Shown here: positions 17,236 to 25,897 of the stretch, piece after piece
Numbering within the stretch: the first letter of the stretch is position 1
How the letters are laid out: the number at the start of each line of letters is the position of its first letter
DNA from: Microvirga ossetica
Lineage (GTDB): Bacteria; Pseudomonadota; Alphaproteobacteria; Rhizobiales; Beijerinckiaceae
DNA length: 64,000 nt
Reading direction: 5' to 3'
Assembly: GCF_002741015.1 (NCBI RefSeq)
Contig: NZ_CP016616.1
Location: 5,544,501-5,608,500, forward strand
The notes under the pieces: generated by a model
Databases searched by the model: none
What the model was told of the DNA's origin: nothing
The model's input: the letters and a program-made list of their open reading frames with translations, nothing else
Made by a program: the position numbers and the translations under genes

Positions 17236-18544
17236 GGGTCGGACCATAGCGCTGGTCGAGGACGATCCGATCATGGGCGAGTCGCTGGCCGACCGCCTCT
17301 CCCTGGAGGGGGCCAACGTCATCTGGTGGCAGGACTGCCGGGCCGCCGTCGACAACCTCGGGACCTCATCGCCTGACCTTGTCGTCTGTGACATCCGCCT
17401 GCCGGACGGCACCGGCGAGGACGTATTCCGCATCGCCTCCGCGATGCCGGAGGGACCGCCGTTCCTGTTCGTCACGGGACACGCGGACATCGACCAGGCC
17501 GTCAGGCTCATGCGCAACGGGGCCGGCGACTACCTCACGAAACCGTTCGAGATGAGCGCGTTCCTGAGCCGGCTCGGGCAATTGCTTCGTCCGACCGTAC
17601 AATCCGGCGCCGCCGTCCTCGGGGTCAGCCGGCCCATGCTCGACACCCAGCGGCTGCTCCAGCGCATCGGGCATCTGTCCGCGCCCGTCCTGCTGACCGG
17701 GGAGACGGGCGTCGGCAAGGAGGTGTGCGCCCGCTACCTCCATGGCCAGCGCGCTCCCGTACCCGGTCCCTTCGTGGCGGTGAACTGCGCGGCGATCCCG
17801 AAGGACCTGATGGAGAGCGAGCTGTTCGGCCATGAGAAGGGAGCCTTCACGGGAGCGTCGTCCCGCCATCTCGGGTACGCCGAACGCGCCCGCGACGGCA
17901 TCCTGTTCCTGGACGAGATCGGCGAGCTGGACCTGAAGTTGCAGACCAAGCTCCTCCGGCTGCTGGAGGACCGCACCTTCCATCGGCTCGGGGGCGAGAG
18001 CGAGGTCCCGTTCAAGGCCCGGCTCGTCTGCGCCACCAATGCCGACCTGGCAGCCCGGATCAGGGCGGGCGGGTTCCGTGAGGACCTGTACTACCGGATC
18101 AACGTCCTGACCGTCCCGGTCCCACCGCTGCGGGACCGTCCGGACGATGTCGAGTGGCTGGCGGTTCGCTTCGCGGACGCTTTCTCGGCCGATGCCGGCA
18201 CCGAGCTTGCGGGCTTCAGCGGCCTCGCCCTGGAGGAACTCAAGTCGCATGCCTGGCCTGGTAACGTGCGTGAGCTGCGCAACCGGATCGAACGGGCCGT
18301 CGCACTGTCGCCTGGGCCTTGGATCATGCCGGGTGATCTCTTTCCGGAACGGGGCAGGCAGGACGCTCAGGGAAAGGCGGAGGGGTTGGAGGCTGCCCGG
18401 CACGAGGCTGAGAGGTGCGCGATCGTCCGGGCGCTCCGCCGCAGCGGCGGTGTCATCAACGAGGCGGCCGCAGCACTAGGAATCTCCCGGAGCACGATGT
18501 GGGAGAAGATGCGCCGCCATGGCATCGAAGCGTCGCCGAACTAG
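17225..18544 (+). CDS. aioR: sigma-54-dependent response regulator AioR
   Basis: AioR activates the aioBA promoter with sigma-54 RNA polymerase. The start at ATG 17225 is chosen because GAGGAGGG lies seven bases upstream, inside the aioS end; the GTG/ATG options further 5' have no site. The 439 residues comprise a receiver (D13/D14, phosphoacceptor Asp56 in VVCDIRLPDG, Lys in DYLTKPF), an AAA+ domain (Walker A GETGVGKE at ~159, sigma-54-contacting GAFTGA at 206-211, Walker B GILFLDEIGEL at ~225) and a Fis-type helix-turn-helix (GGVINEAAAALGISRSTMWE). All catalytic motifs are intact. A matching sigma-54 promoter lies 0.9 kb downstream in front of aioB. Confidence 0.92.
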   Translation: MSLEGRTIALVEDDPIMGESLADRLSLEGANVIWWQDCRAAVDNLGTSSPDLVVCDIRLPDGTGEDVFRIASAMPEGPPFLFVTGHADIDQAVRLMRNGAGDYLTKPFEMSAFLSRLGQLLRPTVQSGAAVLGVSRPMLDTQRLLQRIGHLSAPVLLTGETGVGKEVCARYLHGQRAPVPGPFVAVNCAAIPKDLMESELFGHEKGAFTGASSRHLGYAERARDGILFLDEIGELDLKLQTKLLRLLEDRTFHRLGGESEVPFKARLVCATNADLAARIRAGGFREDLYYRINVLTVPVPPLRDRPDDVEWLAVRFADAFSADAGTELAGFSGLALEELKSHAWPGNVRELRNRIERAVALSPGPWIMPGDLFPERGRQDAQGKAEGLEAARHEAERCAIVRALRRSGGVINEAAAALGISRSTMWEKMRRHGIEASPN

Positions 18545-18607
18545 GCGTGGCCTGCGCCGTGCGCGAGGGTTCAGGGAGAGGGCGGACGGATCGCGGCCGC
18601 CGACGTG

Positions 18608-18640
18608 AGTTTATCGTTTTTCCATAAACTTGGATAAACT
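18608..18640. promoter_or_regulatory. AT-rich repeated dyad, candidate operator
   Basis: AGTTTAT (18608-18614) is followed by two inverted copies ATAAACT at 18624-18630 and 18634-18640. The outer pair extends to AGTTTATC/GATAAACT. The cluster is strikingly A+T-rich in a GC-rich region and lies 130 bases before the VOC gene. This spacing of 7-8-base half-sites one helical turn apart looks like a binding array for a dimeric regulator; the protein is unknown. Confidence 0.5.
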
Positions 18641-18769
18641 CCCTCAAATTCCCCGCATGCCGCCGGACCGATGGCTGGAACCGGAGACGCGGGATGCGGG
18701 AAGACCCCGTGATGGACGGTGATCCCGACAGGCTCCGGTTCCGTGGGCTGGTCGGAGGGAGAGAGACCG

Positions 18770-19222
18770 ATGCCCGAAACCAGGAAGGCACGTGCCGTCG
18801 GCTTGAACCACCTCGCGCTCGAGGTCGCCGATCTCGACGAGGCCTTGGCCTTCTATGGTCGGCTGTTCGACTTCGAACTCCGCGGCAGGACGGACACCGC
18901 GGCCTTCATCGATCTGGGCGATCAGTTCCTGGCACTCCAGAAGGGTCGAAGGCAGCCCGCCGACGACGGCCGCCATTTCGGTCTGGTCGTCGATGACAGG
19001 GATGCCGTCCGTGACGCCCTGGTCGCGGCAGGCATCGAACTGCTGCCCGGCCCGTTCCTCGATTTCCTCGACCCGTGGGGCAATCGCATCGAGATCGTCG
19101 CATACGAGGGCATCCAGTTCACGAAGGCGCCCTACGTGCTGCGGGGGATGGGGCTGGCCCATCTGGCGAAGAACGGGAAGGCGGTCCAGGAACTGACGGA
19201 CAAGGGCATGGCGCCGGGTTGA
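18770..19222 (+). CDS. VOC/glyoxalase-fold protein between aioR and aioB
   Basis: The ATG at 18770 follows a GGAGGGAGAG site and gives 150 residues. The fold is the vicinal-oxygen-chelate type: VGLNHLALEVADLDEALAFY, then DLGDQFLALQ, then GRHFGLVVDD, then DPWGNRIEIVAYEG. The metal-ligand positions are His14, His69 and Glu108, with Gln57 as a possible fourth ligand. The arsenic enzyme ArsI is also a VOC protein but needs a cysteine pair, and this protein has no cysteine, so ArsI is excluded. Its place between the regulators and the oxidase suggests a role in arsenite metabolism, but no substrate can be read from the sequence. A PhnM/fosfomycin-type or dioxygenase-like role is equally open. Confidence 0.75.
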   Translation: MPETRKARAVGLNHLALEVADLDEALAFYGRLFDFELRGRTDTAAFIDLGDQFLALQKGRRQPADDGRHFGLVVDDRDAVRDALVAAGIELLPGPFLDFLDPWGNRIEIVAYEGIQFTKAPYVLRGMGLAHLAKNGKAVQELTDKGMAPG

Positions 19223-19323
19223 ACGAACGCCGGGAGCGGCAAGCGCGTCATCCCCAGGCGAGCCGTGGCGTGAACGGGCGCGATCGACAACCATCCTCCG
19301 TCAGCTTCCATCCGACGCACCAA

Positions 19324-19372
19324 CGTCCGGACTTTCGGACATCGGTTCGACTGAAGTCCGAAAGTCCGGACG
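19324..19372. promoter_or_regulatory. 17-base inverted repeat upstream of aioB, candidate AioR activator site
   Basis: The arm CGTCCGGACTTTCGGAC (19324-19340) is repeated as a perfect reverse complement at 19356-19372 with a 15-base centre. Each arm is itself a dyad, GTCCG-N6-CGGAC. It lies 64-112 bases upstream of the sigma-54 promoter, the usual range for an enhancer of a sigma-54 activator, so tandem AioR dimers are the natural ligand. Binding by AioR is inference. Confidence 0.65.
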
Positions 19373-19435
19373 CGAGCGACATTCCAGCGGCGATGCGTTC
19401 GCTGTTCTCCAAGCGTTTCCCGCGGGCTGTAAGGC

Positions 19436-19450
19436 TGGCACGGCCATTGC
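19436..19450 (+). promoter_or_regulatory. sigma-54 (-24/-12) promoter of aioBA
   Basis: CTGGCACGGCCATTGCTT (19435-19452) matches the consensus TGGCAC-N5-TTGC exactly, with the invariant GG and GC elements spaced correctly. Transcription would start near 19461, about 30 bases before the aioB ATG. Known arsenite oxidase operons with AioXSR are sigma-54 dependent, which agrees. Confidence 0.88.
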
Positions 19451-19490
19451 TTCATCTCCTCCCGCCATAAGGATTTTCGGGAGGAATCTC

Positions 19491-20015
19491 ATGAAACGCT
19501 GCGATCTGCTCGTCGACGTCGGCCGCCGTCGGTTCCTGTCCGGTGCGGGCATGGTTGCCGCCGGCGCGGCCGCCAATGCCGTCCTGCCCACGGCGGAAGC
19601 CAAGGCCGCAGTGCCGACGGCGAGGGTGACCTATCCGTCCAACAGGCTCGCAAACGTGAAGGACCTCAAGCCCAACGAGCCGATGGACGTCGCCTATCCC
19701 GATTCCGATGCGCCCGGCGTCCTGCTCAAGCTCGGCAAGCGCGTGGAAGGTGGCATCGGCCCCGACGGCGACATCGTCGGCTTCACCACGATGTGCCCGC
19801 ACAAGGGCTATCCGCTCGCCTACAACGCCCGGACCCGGACCCTGAACTGCTCGGGCCACTACTCGGTCTTCGACTGCGAGGCCGGCGGCCAGGAGACCTG
19901 GGGCCATGCCACCCAGAACCTGCCGCAGTACTCGCTGCGGGTCGACGACAAGGGCGACATCTACGCCGAGGGACTCGACGAGCTCCTCTACGGCCGCCTG
20001 TCCAATGTGCTCTGA
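19491..20015 (+). CDS. aioB: arsenite oxidase small (Rieske) subunit
   Basis: AioB carries the [2Fe-2S] cluster that takes electrons from AioA and passes them to a periplasmic cytochrome or copper protein. The 174-residue precursor has a twin-arginine signal (GRRRFLSGAG plus a hydrophobic stretch and an Ala-rich cleavage area near 40). The Rieske ligands are C102/H104 (MCPHKG) and C120/H123 (NCSGHYSVFD). The positions that hold the disulfide in bc1-type Rieske proteins are Tyr and Gly here, so that disulfide is absent. The ribosome site GGGAGG precedes ATG 19491. The oxidase pair is exported folded, so the signal on AioB serves both subunits. Confidence 0.93.
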   Translation: MKRCDLLVDVGRRRFLSGAGMVAAGAAANAVLPTAEAKAAVPTARVTYPSNRLANVKDLKPNEPMDVAYPDSDAPGVLLKLGKRVEGGIGPDGDIVGFTTMCPHKGYPLAYNARTRTLNCSGHYSVFDCEAGGQETWGHATQNLPQYSLRVDDKGDIYAEGLDELLYGRLSNVL

Positions 20016-20026
20016 GGGAGGGTGAG

Positions 20027-22651
20027 ATGGCCTACAAGCGACAGATCGACCGCCTTCCGATCATCCCGGCGGACGCCAGGGAACACAACGTGGTGTGCCA
20101 CTACTGCATCGTCGGGTGCGGTTACAAGGCCTACACCTGGGACATCGACAGGCAGGGCACGACCGATCCGGCCGGCAACAAGTTCGGGGTCGACCTCGCT
20201 GAACAGCAGGGCGCTGAGACCGAGGCCTGGTACGCGCCGTCGATGTACAACATCGTCCGGCAGGACGGCAAGGACGTCCACATCGTCATCAAGCCCGACA
20301 AGGAGTGCATCGTGAACTCGGGCCTCGGCTCGATCCGCGGCGCCCGCATGGCCGAGATGTCCTACTCGCCCGTGCGCAACACCGAGCAGCAGCGCCTGAC
20401 GGACCCGATGGTCTGGCGCTACGGCCAGATGCAGCCGACGGGCTGGGAGGATGCCCTCGATCTCGTGGCCCGCGTCACCGCCGCGGTGATCGCCGAGCAG
20501 GGCGAGGACGGGCTCTTCGTGTCCGCCTACGACCATGGCGGCGCGGGCGGCGGCTACGAGAACACCTGGGGCACCGGCAAGCTCTACTTCGGCGCCATGA
20601 AGGTGAAGAACATCCGCATCCACAACAGGCCCGCCTACAACTCCGAGGTCCATGCCACGCGCGACATGGGCGTAGGCGAGCTCAACAATTGCTACGAGGA
20701 CGCGGAACTCGCCGACACCATCGTCATGGTCGGCGCGAACTCGCTCGAGACCCAGACCAACTACTTCCTGAACCACTGGATTCCGAACCTGCGCGGGACG
20801 TCCATCGACAAGAAGCAGGCGCAGATGCCGAACGAGCCGCACGAGCCCGTCCGCGTCATCGTCGTCGATCCGCGGCGGACGGTGACGATCAACGCCTGCG
20901 AGGTCGAGGCCGGCAAGGACCGGGTGATGCACCTCGCCATCAACTCGGGCACGGACCTAGCGTTGTTCAACGCGTGGCTGACCTACATCGCGGAGAAGGG
21001 CTGGGTCGACAAGGCGTTCATCGACGCCGCGACGAAGGACTTCGACAAGGCGGTCGCCGGCAACAGGACGAGCCTGGAGGAAGCAGCACGGATCACCGGC
21101 CTCACCGTCGATCAGATCCGGCAGTCGGCGGAATGGATCGCGCAGCCGAAATCAGGCAACGCGCGGCGTCGCACCATGTTCGCGTACGAGAAGGGCCTGA
21201 TCTGGGGCAACGACAACTACCGCACGAACGGTGCGCTGGTGAACGTGGCGCTCGCCACGGGCAACATCGGGCGCCCCGGGGGTGGCTGCGTCCGCCTCGG
21301 CGGGCACCAGGAGGGCTATGCCCGGCCGTCCGACGCCCATGTCGGCCGTCCCGCGGCCTACGTCGACCAGCTCCTGATCAACGGAAAGGGCGGCGTGCAT
21401 CACATCTGGGGCTGCGACCACTACAAGACGACGCTGAACGCCCTCCAGTTCAAGCAGGTCTACAAGAAGCGGACCGACCTGGTGAAGGACGCCATGTCCG
21501 CCGTGCCGTGGGGTGACCGTCCCCGCATGGTCGCGGCGATCATGGACGCGGTCCGCAAGGGCGGGCTGTTCTCCGTCGACGTGGACATCATCCCGACCCA
21601 GATCGGGCAGGCGAGCCACATCTGGCTGCCGGCCGCGACGTCGGGCGAGATGAACCTGACGTCGATGAACGGCGAGCGCCGCATGCGGCTGACCGAGCGC
21701 TACATGGACCCGCCCGGGCGGGCCATGCCGGACTGCCTGATCGCGGCGCGGATCGCCAACAACCTGGAGCGGGTCTTCCGCGAGTCGGGCAAGGCCGATG
21801 TCGCCGACCGCTTCAAGGGCTTCGACTGGACGACCGAGGAAGACGCCTTCATGGACGGCTACCACCAGCACGAGAAAGGCGGCGAGTTCGTCACCTACGC
21901 GCGGCTGCGCGCCATGGGCACGAACGGCTTCCAGGAGCCGGCGGTCGGCCTCGAGGGCGGCCCGGTCGGCACCGGCAGCTCGACGGGCGGGACGACCACG
22001 GGGCAGCAGCCCGGCATGGTGGTGCAGGGTCCGGCCATCGAGGGCGCGCGCGGCAAGGAGCCCGTGCAGCAGGCCACGGCGGGGTCGGCGGCGGCCCCCA
22101 CGCCGACGGGCGGCAGCGAGCGCATCATCGGCACGAAGCGGCTCTACGCGGACGGGAAGTTCAACACCAAGGACGGCAAGGCCGTGTTCATGGAGACGCA
22201 ATGGCGCGGCTTGCAGGCCGCGGGCAAGCAGGCGGAGAAGGACAAGTTCGCCTTCCTGATCAACAACGGGCGCACCAACCACGTCTGGCAGAGCGCCTAT
22301 CTCGACCAGGAGAACGATCTCGTCATGGATCGCTGGCCGTTCCCGTTCATCGAGATGAACCCGCAGGACATGACGGAGCTCAATCTCAAGCCGGGCGACC
22401 TCGTCGAGGTCTACAACGACAACGGCTCGACGCAGGCGATGGCGTACCCGACGGAACGGGCCAGGCCGAAGCAGACCTTCATGCTCTTCGCCTACCCGAT
22501 GGGTGTCCAGGGCAACGTGGTCTCGGCCGGGGTGAACGAGTTCATCATCCCGAACTACAAGCAGACCTGGGGCAACATCCGCAAGATCGCGGACGCACCG
22601 GAGGCGGTGAGGGGCCTGTCGTTCAAGTCGAAGGAGTACTCGGCCTCGTAG
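20027..22651 (+). CDS. aioA: arsenite oxidase large (molybdopterin) subunit
   Basis: AioA oxidises As(III) to As(V) at a bis-pterin molybdenum centre in the periplasm. The 874-residue product starts at ATG 20027 behind GGGAGGGTGAG. The [3Fe-4S] ligands are C24, C27 and C31 (CHYCIVGC). Pterin-binding text such as [37 protein letters not shown] and [14 protein letters not shown] is typical AioA. It has no signal of its own and travels with AioB. It is longer than the usual 820-850 residues because of a Gly/Ser/Thr/Pro/Ala-rich insert at ~643-697, between the conserved GFQEPAVG and [13 protein letters not shown]. It is cotranscribed with aioB (11-base gap). Confidence 0.95.
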   Translation: MAYKRQIDRLPIIPADAREHNVVCHYCIVGCGYKAYTWDIDRQGTTDPAGNKFGVDLAEQQGAETEAWYAPSMYNIVRQDGKDVHIVIKPDKECIVNSGLGSIRGARMAEMSYSPVRNTEQQRLTDPMVWRYGQMQPTGWEDALDLVARVTAAVIAEQGEDGLFVSAYDHGGAGGGYENTWGTGKLYFGAMKVKNIRIHNRPAYNSEVHATRDMGVGELNNCYEDAELADTIVMVGANSLETQTNYFLNHWIPNLRGTSIDKKQAQMPNEPHEPVRVIVVDPRRTVTINACEVEAGKDRVMHLAINSGTDLALFNAWLTYIAEKGWVDKAFIDAATKDFDKAVAGNRTSLEEAARITGLTVDQIRQSAEWIAQPKSGNARRRTMFAYEKGLIWGNDNYRTNGALVNVALATGNIGRPGGGCVRLGGHQEGYARPSDAHVGRPAAYVDQLLINGKGGVHHIWGCDHYKTTLNALQFKQVYKKRTDLVKDAMSAVPWGDRPRMVAAIMDAVRKGGLFSVDVDIIPTQIGQASHIWLPAATSGEMNLTSMNGERRMRLTERYMDPPGRAMPDCLIAARIANNLERVFRESGKADVADRFKGFDWTTEEDAFMDGYHQHEKGGEFVTYARLRAMGTNGFQEPAVGLEGGPVGTGSSTGGTTTGQQPGMVVQGPAIEGARGKEPVQQATAGSAAAPTPTGGSERIIGTKRLYADGKFNTKDGKAVFMETQWRGLQAAGKQAEKDKFAFLINNGRTNHVWQSAYLDQENDLVMDRWPFPFIEMNPQDMTELNLKPGDLVEVYNDNGSTQAMAYPTERARPKQTFMLFAYPMGVQGNVVSAGVNEFIIPNYKQTWGNIRKIADAPEAVRGLSFKSKEYSAS

Positions 22652-22743
22652 GCTTCCTTGCGAACGGCCGGGCGGACGGGCCGCCCGGTCCCTTCGCCGG
22701 AATGGCGATGTCGAAAACTGAACAGGTGGCGAGGGAATCCTTG

Positions 22744-23793
22744 ATGCTGCTGCTCACCCAGGAACTCGGATCCGCGCAGCGGGAAGCGACCCGCCATCCC
22801 GGGTTGGTCGATCCGTTCGGACGCGCGATCACGTACCTGCGCGTCTCGGTGACGGACCGCTGTGACTTCCGCTGCGTCTACTGCATGTCGGAGCACATGA
22901 CGTTCCTGCCGAAGCGGGACCTGCTGACCCTGCATGAGCTCGACCGCGTGTGCTCGGCGTTCATCGCGCAGGGCGTGCGCAAGCTCCGGATCACGGGCGG
23001 GGAACCGCTGGTCAGGCGCGACGTGATGGGGCTGTTCCGTTCGCTGTCGCGCCACTTGGCATCGGGCGCCCTCGACGAGCTCACGTTGACGACCAACGGC
23101 TCGCAGCTCGGTCGCTTCGCCGTCGAACTCGCCGATTGCGGCGTGCGGCGGGTGAACGTCTCGGTTGACACGCTCGACCCCGGGAAGTTCAGGAGCATCA
23201 CGCGCTGGGGCGACCTCGCGCAGGTACTGGCCGGGATCGATGCCGCGCAGGAAGCGGGCCTGCGCGTGAAGATCAACACGGTCGCCCTCAAGGGCGTCAA
23301 CGAGGACGAGATCGAAACCCTGATGGAATGGGCACACGGGCGCGGCATGGACCTGACCGTGATCGAGGTCATGCCGCTGGGCGACATCGAGCCGAGCCGC
23401 CTTGATCAGTACCTGCCGTTGTCAGTCGTGCGGGCGCGCCTGTCCGGACGGTACACGCTCGTTGACCTCGACGATCGCACGGGCGGACCCGCGCGCTACG
23501 TGCGGGTGAAGGAGACCGGCGGACGGCTCGGCTTCATCACGCCGCTGACCCACAATTTCTGCGAAAGCTGCAACCGGGTCCGCCTCACCTGTACCGGGCA
23601 GCTCTTCATGTGCCTGGGCCAGGAGGACGCGGCCGACCTACGGGCACCCGTGCGGGCGTCGAAGGACGATGGATTGCTGGATCAGGCGATTGCGGAAGCG
23701 ATCAGCCGCAAGCCCAAGGGGCATGACTTCATCATTGACCGTCGCCACGCCCGCCCGGTGGTCGGGCGTCACATGAGTATGACCGGCGGTTGA
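22744..23793 (+). CDS. moaA: GTP 3',8-cyclase MoaA (molybdenum cofactor synthesis)
   Basis: MoaA is a radical-SAM enzyme that rearranges GTP in the first step of molybdopterin synthesis, which AioA needs. The radical SAM cluster is C40-x3-C44-x2-C47 ([10 protein letters not shown]) counted from ATG 22744, followed by [12 protein letters not shown]. The second cluster motif is [20 protein letters not shown]. The C-terminus ends in Gly-Gly as in active MoaA. Start 22744 has GAGGGA seven bases upstream; ATG 22702 in the same frame is an alternative giving 363 residues. It sits 92 bases after aioA in the same direction, so it is probably read from the arsenite-induced transcript. The genome presumably has another moaA. 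Confidence 0.88.
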   Translation: MLLLTQELGSAQREATRHPGLVDPFGRAITYLRVSVTDRCDFRCVYCMSEHMTFLPKRDLLTLHELDRVCSAFIAQGVRKLRITGGEPLVRRDVMGLFRSLSRHLASGALDELTLTTNGSQLGRFAVELADCGVRRVNVSVDTLDPGKFRSITRWGDLAQVLAGIDAAQEAGLRVKINTVALKGVNEDEIETLMEWAHGRGMDLTVIEVMPLGDIEPSRLDQYLPLSVVRARLSGRYTLVDLDDRTGGPARYVRVKETGGRLGFITPLTHNFCESCNRVRLTCTGQLFMCLGQEDAADLRAPVRASKDDGLLDQAIAEAISRKPKGHDFIIDRRHARPVVGRHMSMTGG

Positions 23794-24264
23794 AGGGAAA
23801 CTCTGGTTACAGACGCAGGCGTGCCCTGCAAGCTTATCTGGGAGATCACGGAAAGGACCGGAGGGGATCAATGCCCTAGCGCGGTCTGTCTTCATCGTGC
23901 GCTGACAGCCCGGCTCACTCGGCCGGCTCTCAAGTCAGCGCCCAGAACGGAAAAGCCCAGGCTCCGGGGCGAACGGACAGGACACCTTCGTGTCTCTGCC
24001 TCGCGCACTACGGGCCTGGGCTGAACGGGTACCAGACGGGCGCTCGCATCGTCAGGCGATCGCGGGATTGACCGGACCGGAGTACATCCGTCCTGGCACG
24101 GTCACATCGAAGCTGGCGGTGACGCCCGCTGCCCTCGAAGTCCCTGTGATGTCCGCTGGGGTATCCCTGATATGGTGATCGAAACACAATCCGCAAGGGA
24201 TGCAGTCTCGCCGATCCCCTCGGCGACGGCCGTCCCAAGGGCTATCGCCAATCCGGTGTCCGTG
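23794..24264. other. intergenic tract with an extended hairpin
   Basis: This 471-base stretch after moaA holds no convincing ORF. The sequence GCTGAC-N27-GTCAGC around 23900-23940 and the nested hairpin at 23954-24022 are the only structured elements I see. It separates plus-strand moaA from two small minus-strand genes, so it should contain transcription ends for both directions. Confidence 0.45.
23954..24022 (+). ncRNA. candidate structured RNA (nested hairpin)
   Basis: AGCCCAGGC (23954-23962) pairs with GCCTGGGCT (24014-24022). Nested inside, GACAC (23981-23985) closes a CTTC tetraloop with GTGTC (23990-23994), extended by CAG/CTG around a one-base bulge. No T run follows, so a simple intrinsic terminator is unlikely. 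It does not contain the conserved apical motif of small SRP RNA. It may be an untranslated structured element; strand is uncertain. Confidence 0.3.
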
Positions 24265-24630
24265 TCACTCAGCCTGAGCCGCAGGAGCCTTCTCGGCCTT
24301 TGCGGCAACTTCCGGTGCGGCCTTCCGGGTGCGGGAGGTGCGCGGGGTCGTCGGCGGCTCGTCCGCCTTGTCGGCAGCCTTCTTGCTGACCTTCGTAATC
24401 TTCACGGGCGCGCCAGCTTCCACTTCCGGCTCGCCATCGGAGCGCAGCTTGCCGAGGGTCTTGTCCAGGGCCTTGAGCAGGGTCTGGGCCGGATGGCCGG
24501 CGTCGAGCTTGGCCTGGCCAGCGATCTTGGTCAGGGTCTTCCGCAGCTTCTCGCCCCGCGCGACGGCCTTTTCCATCAGTCCCGGCAACTCGCTATCGGG
24601 CTTCGCCTTCTTGGTCTTGTCCTTGGCCAT
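24265..24630 (-). CDS. small Lys/Ala-rich basic protein
   Basis: The 121-residue product starts MAKDKTKKAKPDSELPG, has a helical middle (KLRKTLTKIAGQAKLDAGHP, LLKALDKTLGKLRSDGE) and ends in a long Lys/Ala/Pro/Thr-rich tail (KKAADKADEPPTTPRTSRTR). The composition resembles nucleoid-associated or histone H1-like proteins, but no defined domain is seen, so a DNA-binding role is only a guess. It follows the gene at 24663 by 32 bases in the same direction and may share its transcript. Confidence 0.6.
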   Translation of the reverse strand: MAKDKTKKAKPDSELPGLMEKAVARGEKLRKTLTKIAGQAKLDAGHPAQTLLKALDKTLGKLRSDGEPEVEAGAPVKITKVSKKAADKADEPPTTPRTSRTRKAAPEVAAKAEKAPAAQAE

Positions 24631-24662
24631 CGTCGATTTCCCTTTCTATGCCTTGCCCTGTC

Positions 24663-24899
24663 TTAGGCTGCCCGCCGCAGCTTGCGCGAAAGGCTGTACA
24701 TCCGCTCAGTCCTTTCCGAGCTGGTCGGGGTCGGGTCGGTGGCAATGTACAAAGCGGCCCTTGCGACTTCCAGACGGGAGGCTTGGGGAACCTCCGACTG
24801 GACACGAGTCACAAGCACCTCGTCCGACGATCCGGACTGTGCAAGACGCTCGAGGGTGGCAATGAGGGTGTGATCGATCGTGAAGGGGCCCATGGGCAA
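24663..24899 (-). CDS. small hypothetical protein
   Basis: This 78-residue soluble protein begins MPMGPFTIDHTLIATLERLA and ends SERTERMYSLSRKLRRAA. The text is regular helical protein without membrane segments or metal motifs. I do not recognise the family. An internal ATG two codons later is an equally possible start. It lies upstream of the basic protein on the same strand. Confidence 0.5.
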   Translation of the reverse strand: MPMGPFTIDHTLIATLERLAQSGSSDEVLVTRVQSEVPQASRLEVARAALYIATDPTPTSSERTERMYSLSRKLRRAA

Positions 24900-25087
24900 T
24901 AATCCGTTCGCCTAAAGTCTTAGCCTCGGGAAGGGTGTACTTAGCCTCTGCCAGACAACTTGCCTAGGTCGATCTCGGGGGGTGTGCCCCATCGACGCTC
25001 TCTCGATCCTCGGGTTCTTCACGAAGCGGTTTCCAGTTGCTTAAGTTCACTGAATGTCAGCCGTGGGCACGCGAGAGGTCATGTACG

Positions 25088-25711
25088 ATGTCCAGCACCG
25101 AGATTGCGTCCAATATCGACACGCCCGATGGGAAGGCGGAGGGATTGGCTCTCCTTCGGCGCATGTGGTCTCGCCGTTCCACGGCGCCCAGGCATCTGGT
25201 GCCACCCGGCCCGACCGACGACGAGATCCGCATGTTGGTGCGGGCCGCGTCCCGGGCACCGGATCACATGCGCTTGAAGCCGTTTCGCTTCCTCGTCATC
25301 GCCCCCGACGCACGGGACCCCCTGGCCGACGTCTTCGAGGCGGCGGAGCGCGAACTCGATCCCGGCATCATGGGCGAGCGGCTCGAACGCGCCAGGGAGA
25401 AGGCCCTTCACGCGCCGACACTCCTGGCCGTGATCTCCCGCGTGCAGGACAACGACGATGTCCCCGAGATCGAGCAGCGTGCGTCGGCCGGAGCCGCCCT
25501 CGGCTACGTGGTTCTTGCAGCGGATCTCCTGGGCTACGGCGCGATGGCGGTCAGCGGCCGCAAGGTGGCGACGCAGGCGATGCGGCGTGCCTTCGAACTT
25601 GCTGGCAACGAGGAGCTTCTTTGCTTCATCGGGATTGGGACGCGCGCGAAGGCGAAGGGGGCACCACCGGAGCCTGACTCGGATCTCCTCTGCACTTGGC
25701 CTCCCGTCTGA
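25088..25711 (+). CDS. nitroreductase family protein
   Basis: The 207-residue FMN-dependent protein begins at ATG 25088 behind GAGAGG. Family landmarks are RRMWSRRSTAPRHLVPPGPT at the N-terminus, the FMN-binding SRAPDHMRLKPFRFLVI, and ASAGAALGYVVLAADLLGYG leading to AMAVSGRK. It resembles the short YdjA-type nitroreductases that act as dimers and reduce nitro or quinone groups with NAD(P)H. The substrate is unknown. It stands alone upstream of the diiron-type MBL gene, with which it could share a redox theme. Confidence 0.8.
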   Translation: MSSTEIASNIDTPDGKAEGLALLRRMWSRRSTAPRHLVPPGPTDDEIRMLVRAASRAPDHMRLKPFRFLVIAPDARDPLADVFEAAERELDPGIMGERLERAREKALHAPTLLAVISRVQDNDDVPEIEQRASAGAALGYVVLAADLLGYGAMAVSGRKVATQAMRRAFELAGNEELLCFIGIGTRAKAKGAPPEPDSDLLCTWPPV

Positions 25712-25897
25712 GGCCACTGCACGCCACCATCCTCCAGGTTTCCGCCGTCGAGATGGACGGCGTCGGCCCTTGATCCCATGAAGGCGAGCCTTGCCATGCG
25801 ACCTTCGGAGCCACGAGCGTGTGGGTCGTTCTTGCCGTACTTCCGAACGGAAAGTCGGTTCTAATCCTTGGGCGGGGGCAAACCAGGGAGCACTCCG

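Noticed and set aside
15517..17517. 666-codon minus-strand frame across aioX/aioS
   Set aside because: It is antisense to genes with clear catalytic motifs and reads as Arg/Asp/Gly-rich shadow text.
18770..19222. ArsI C-As lyase
   Set aside because: The VOC fold fits, but the protein has no cysteine, and the ArsI pair is essential.
23954..24022. small SRP RNA (ffs)
   Set aside because: The GGAAG/AGCAG apical motif is absent and the stem layout does not match.
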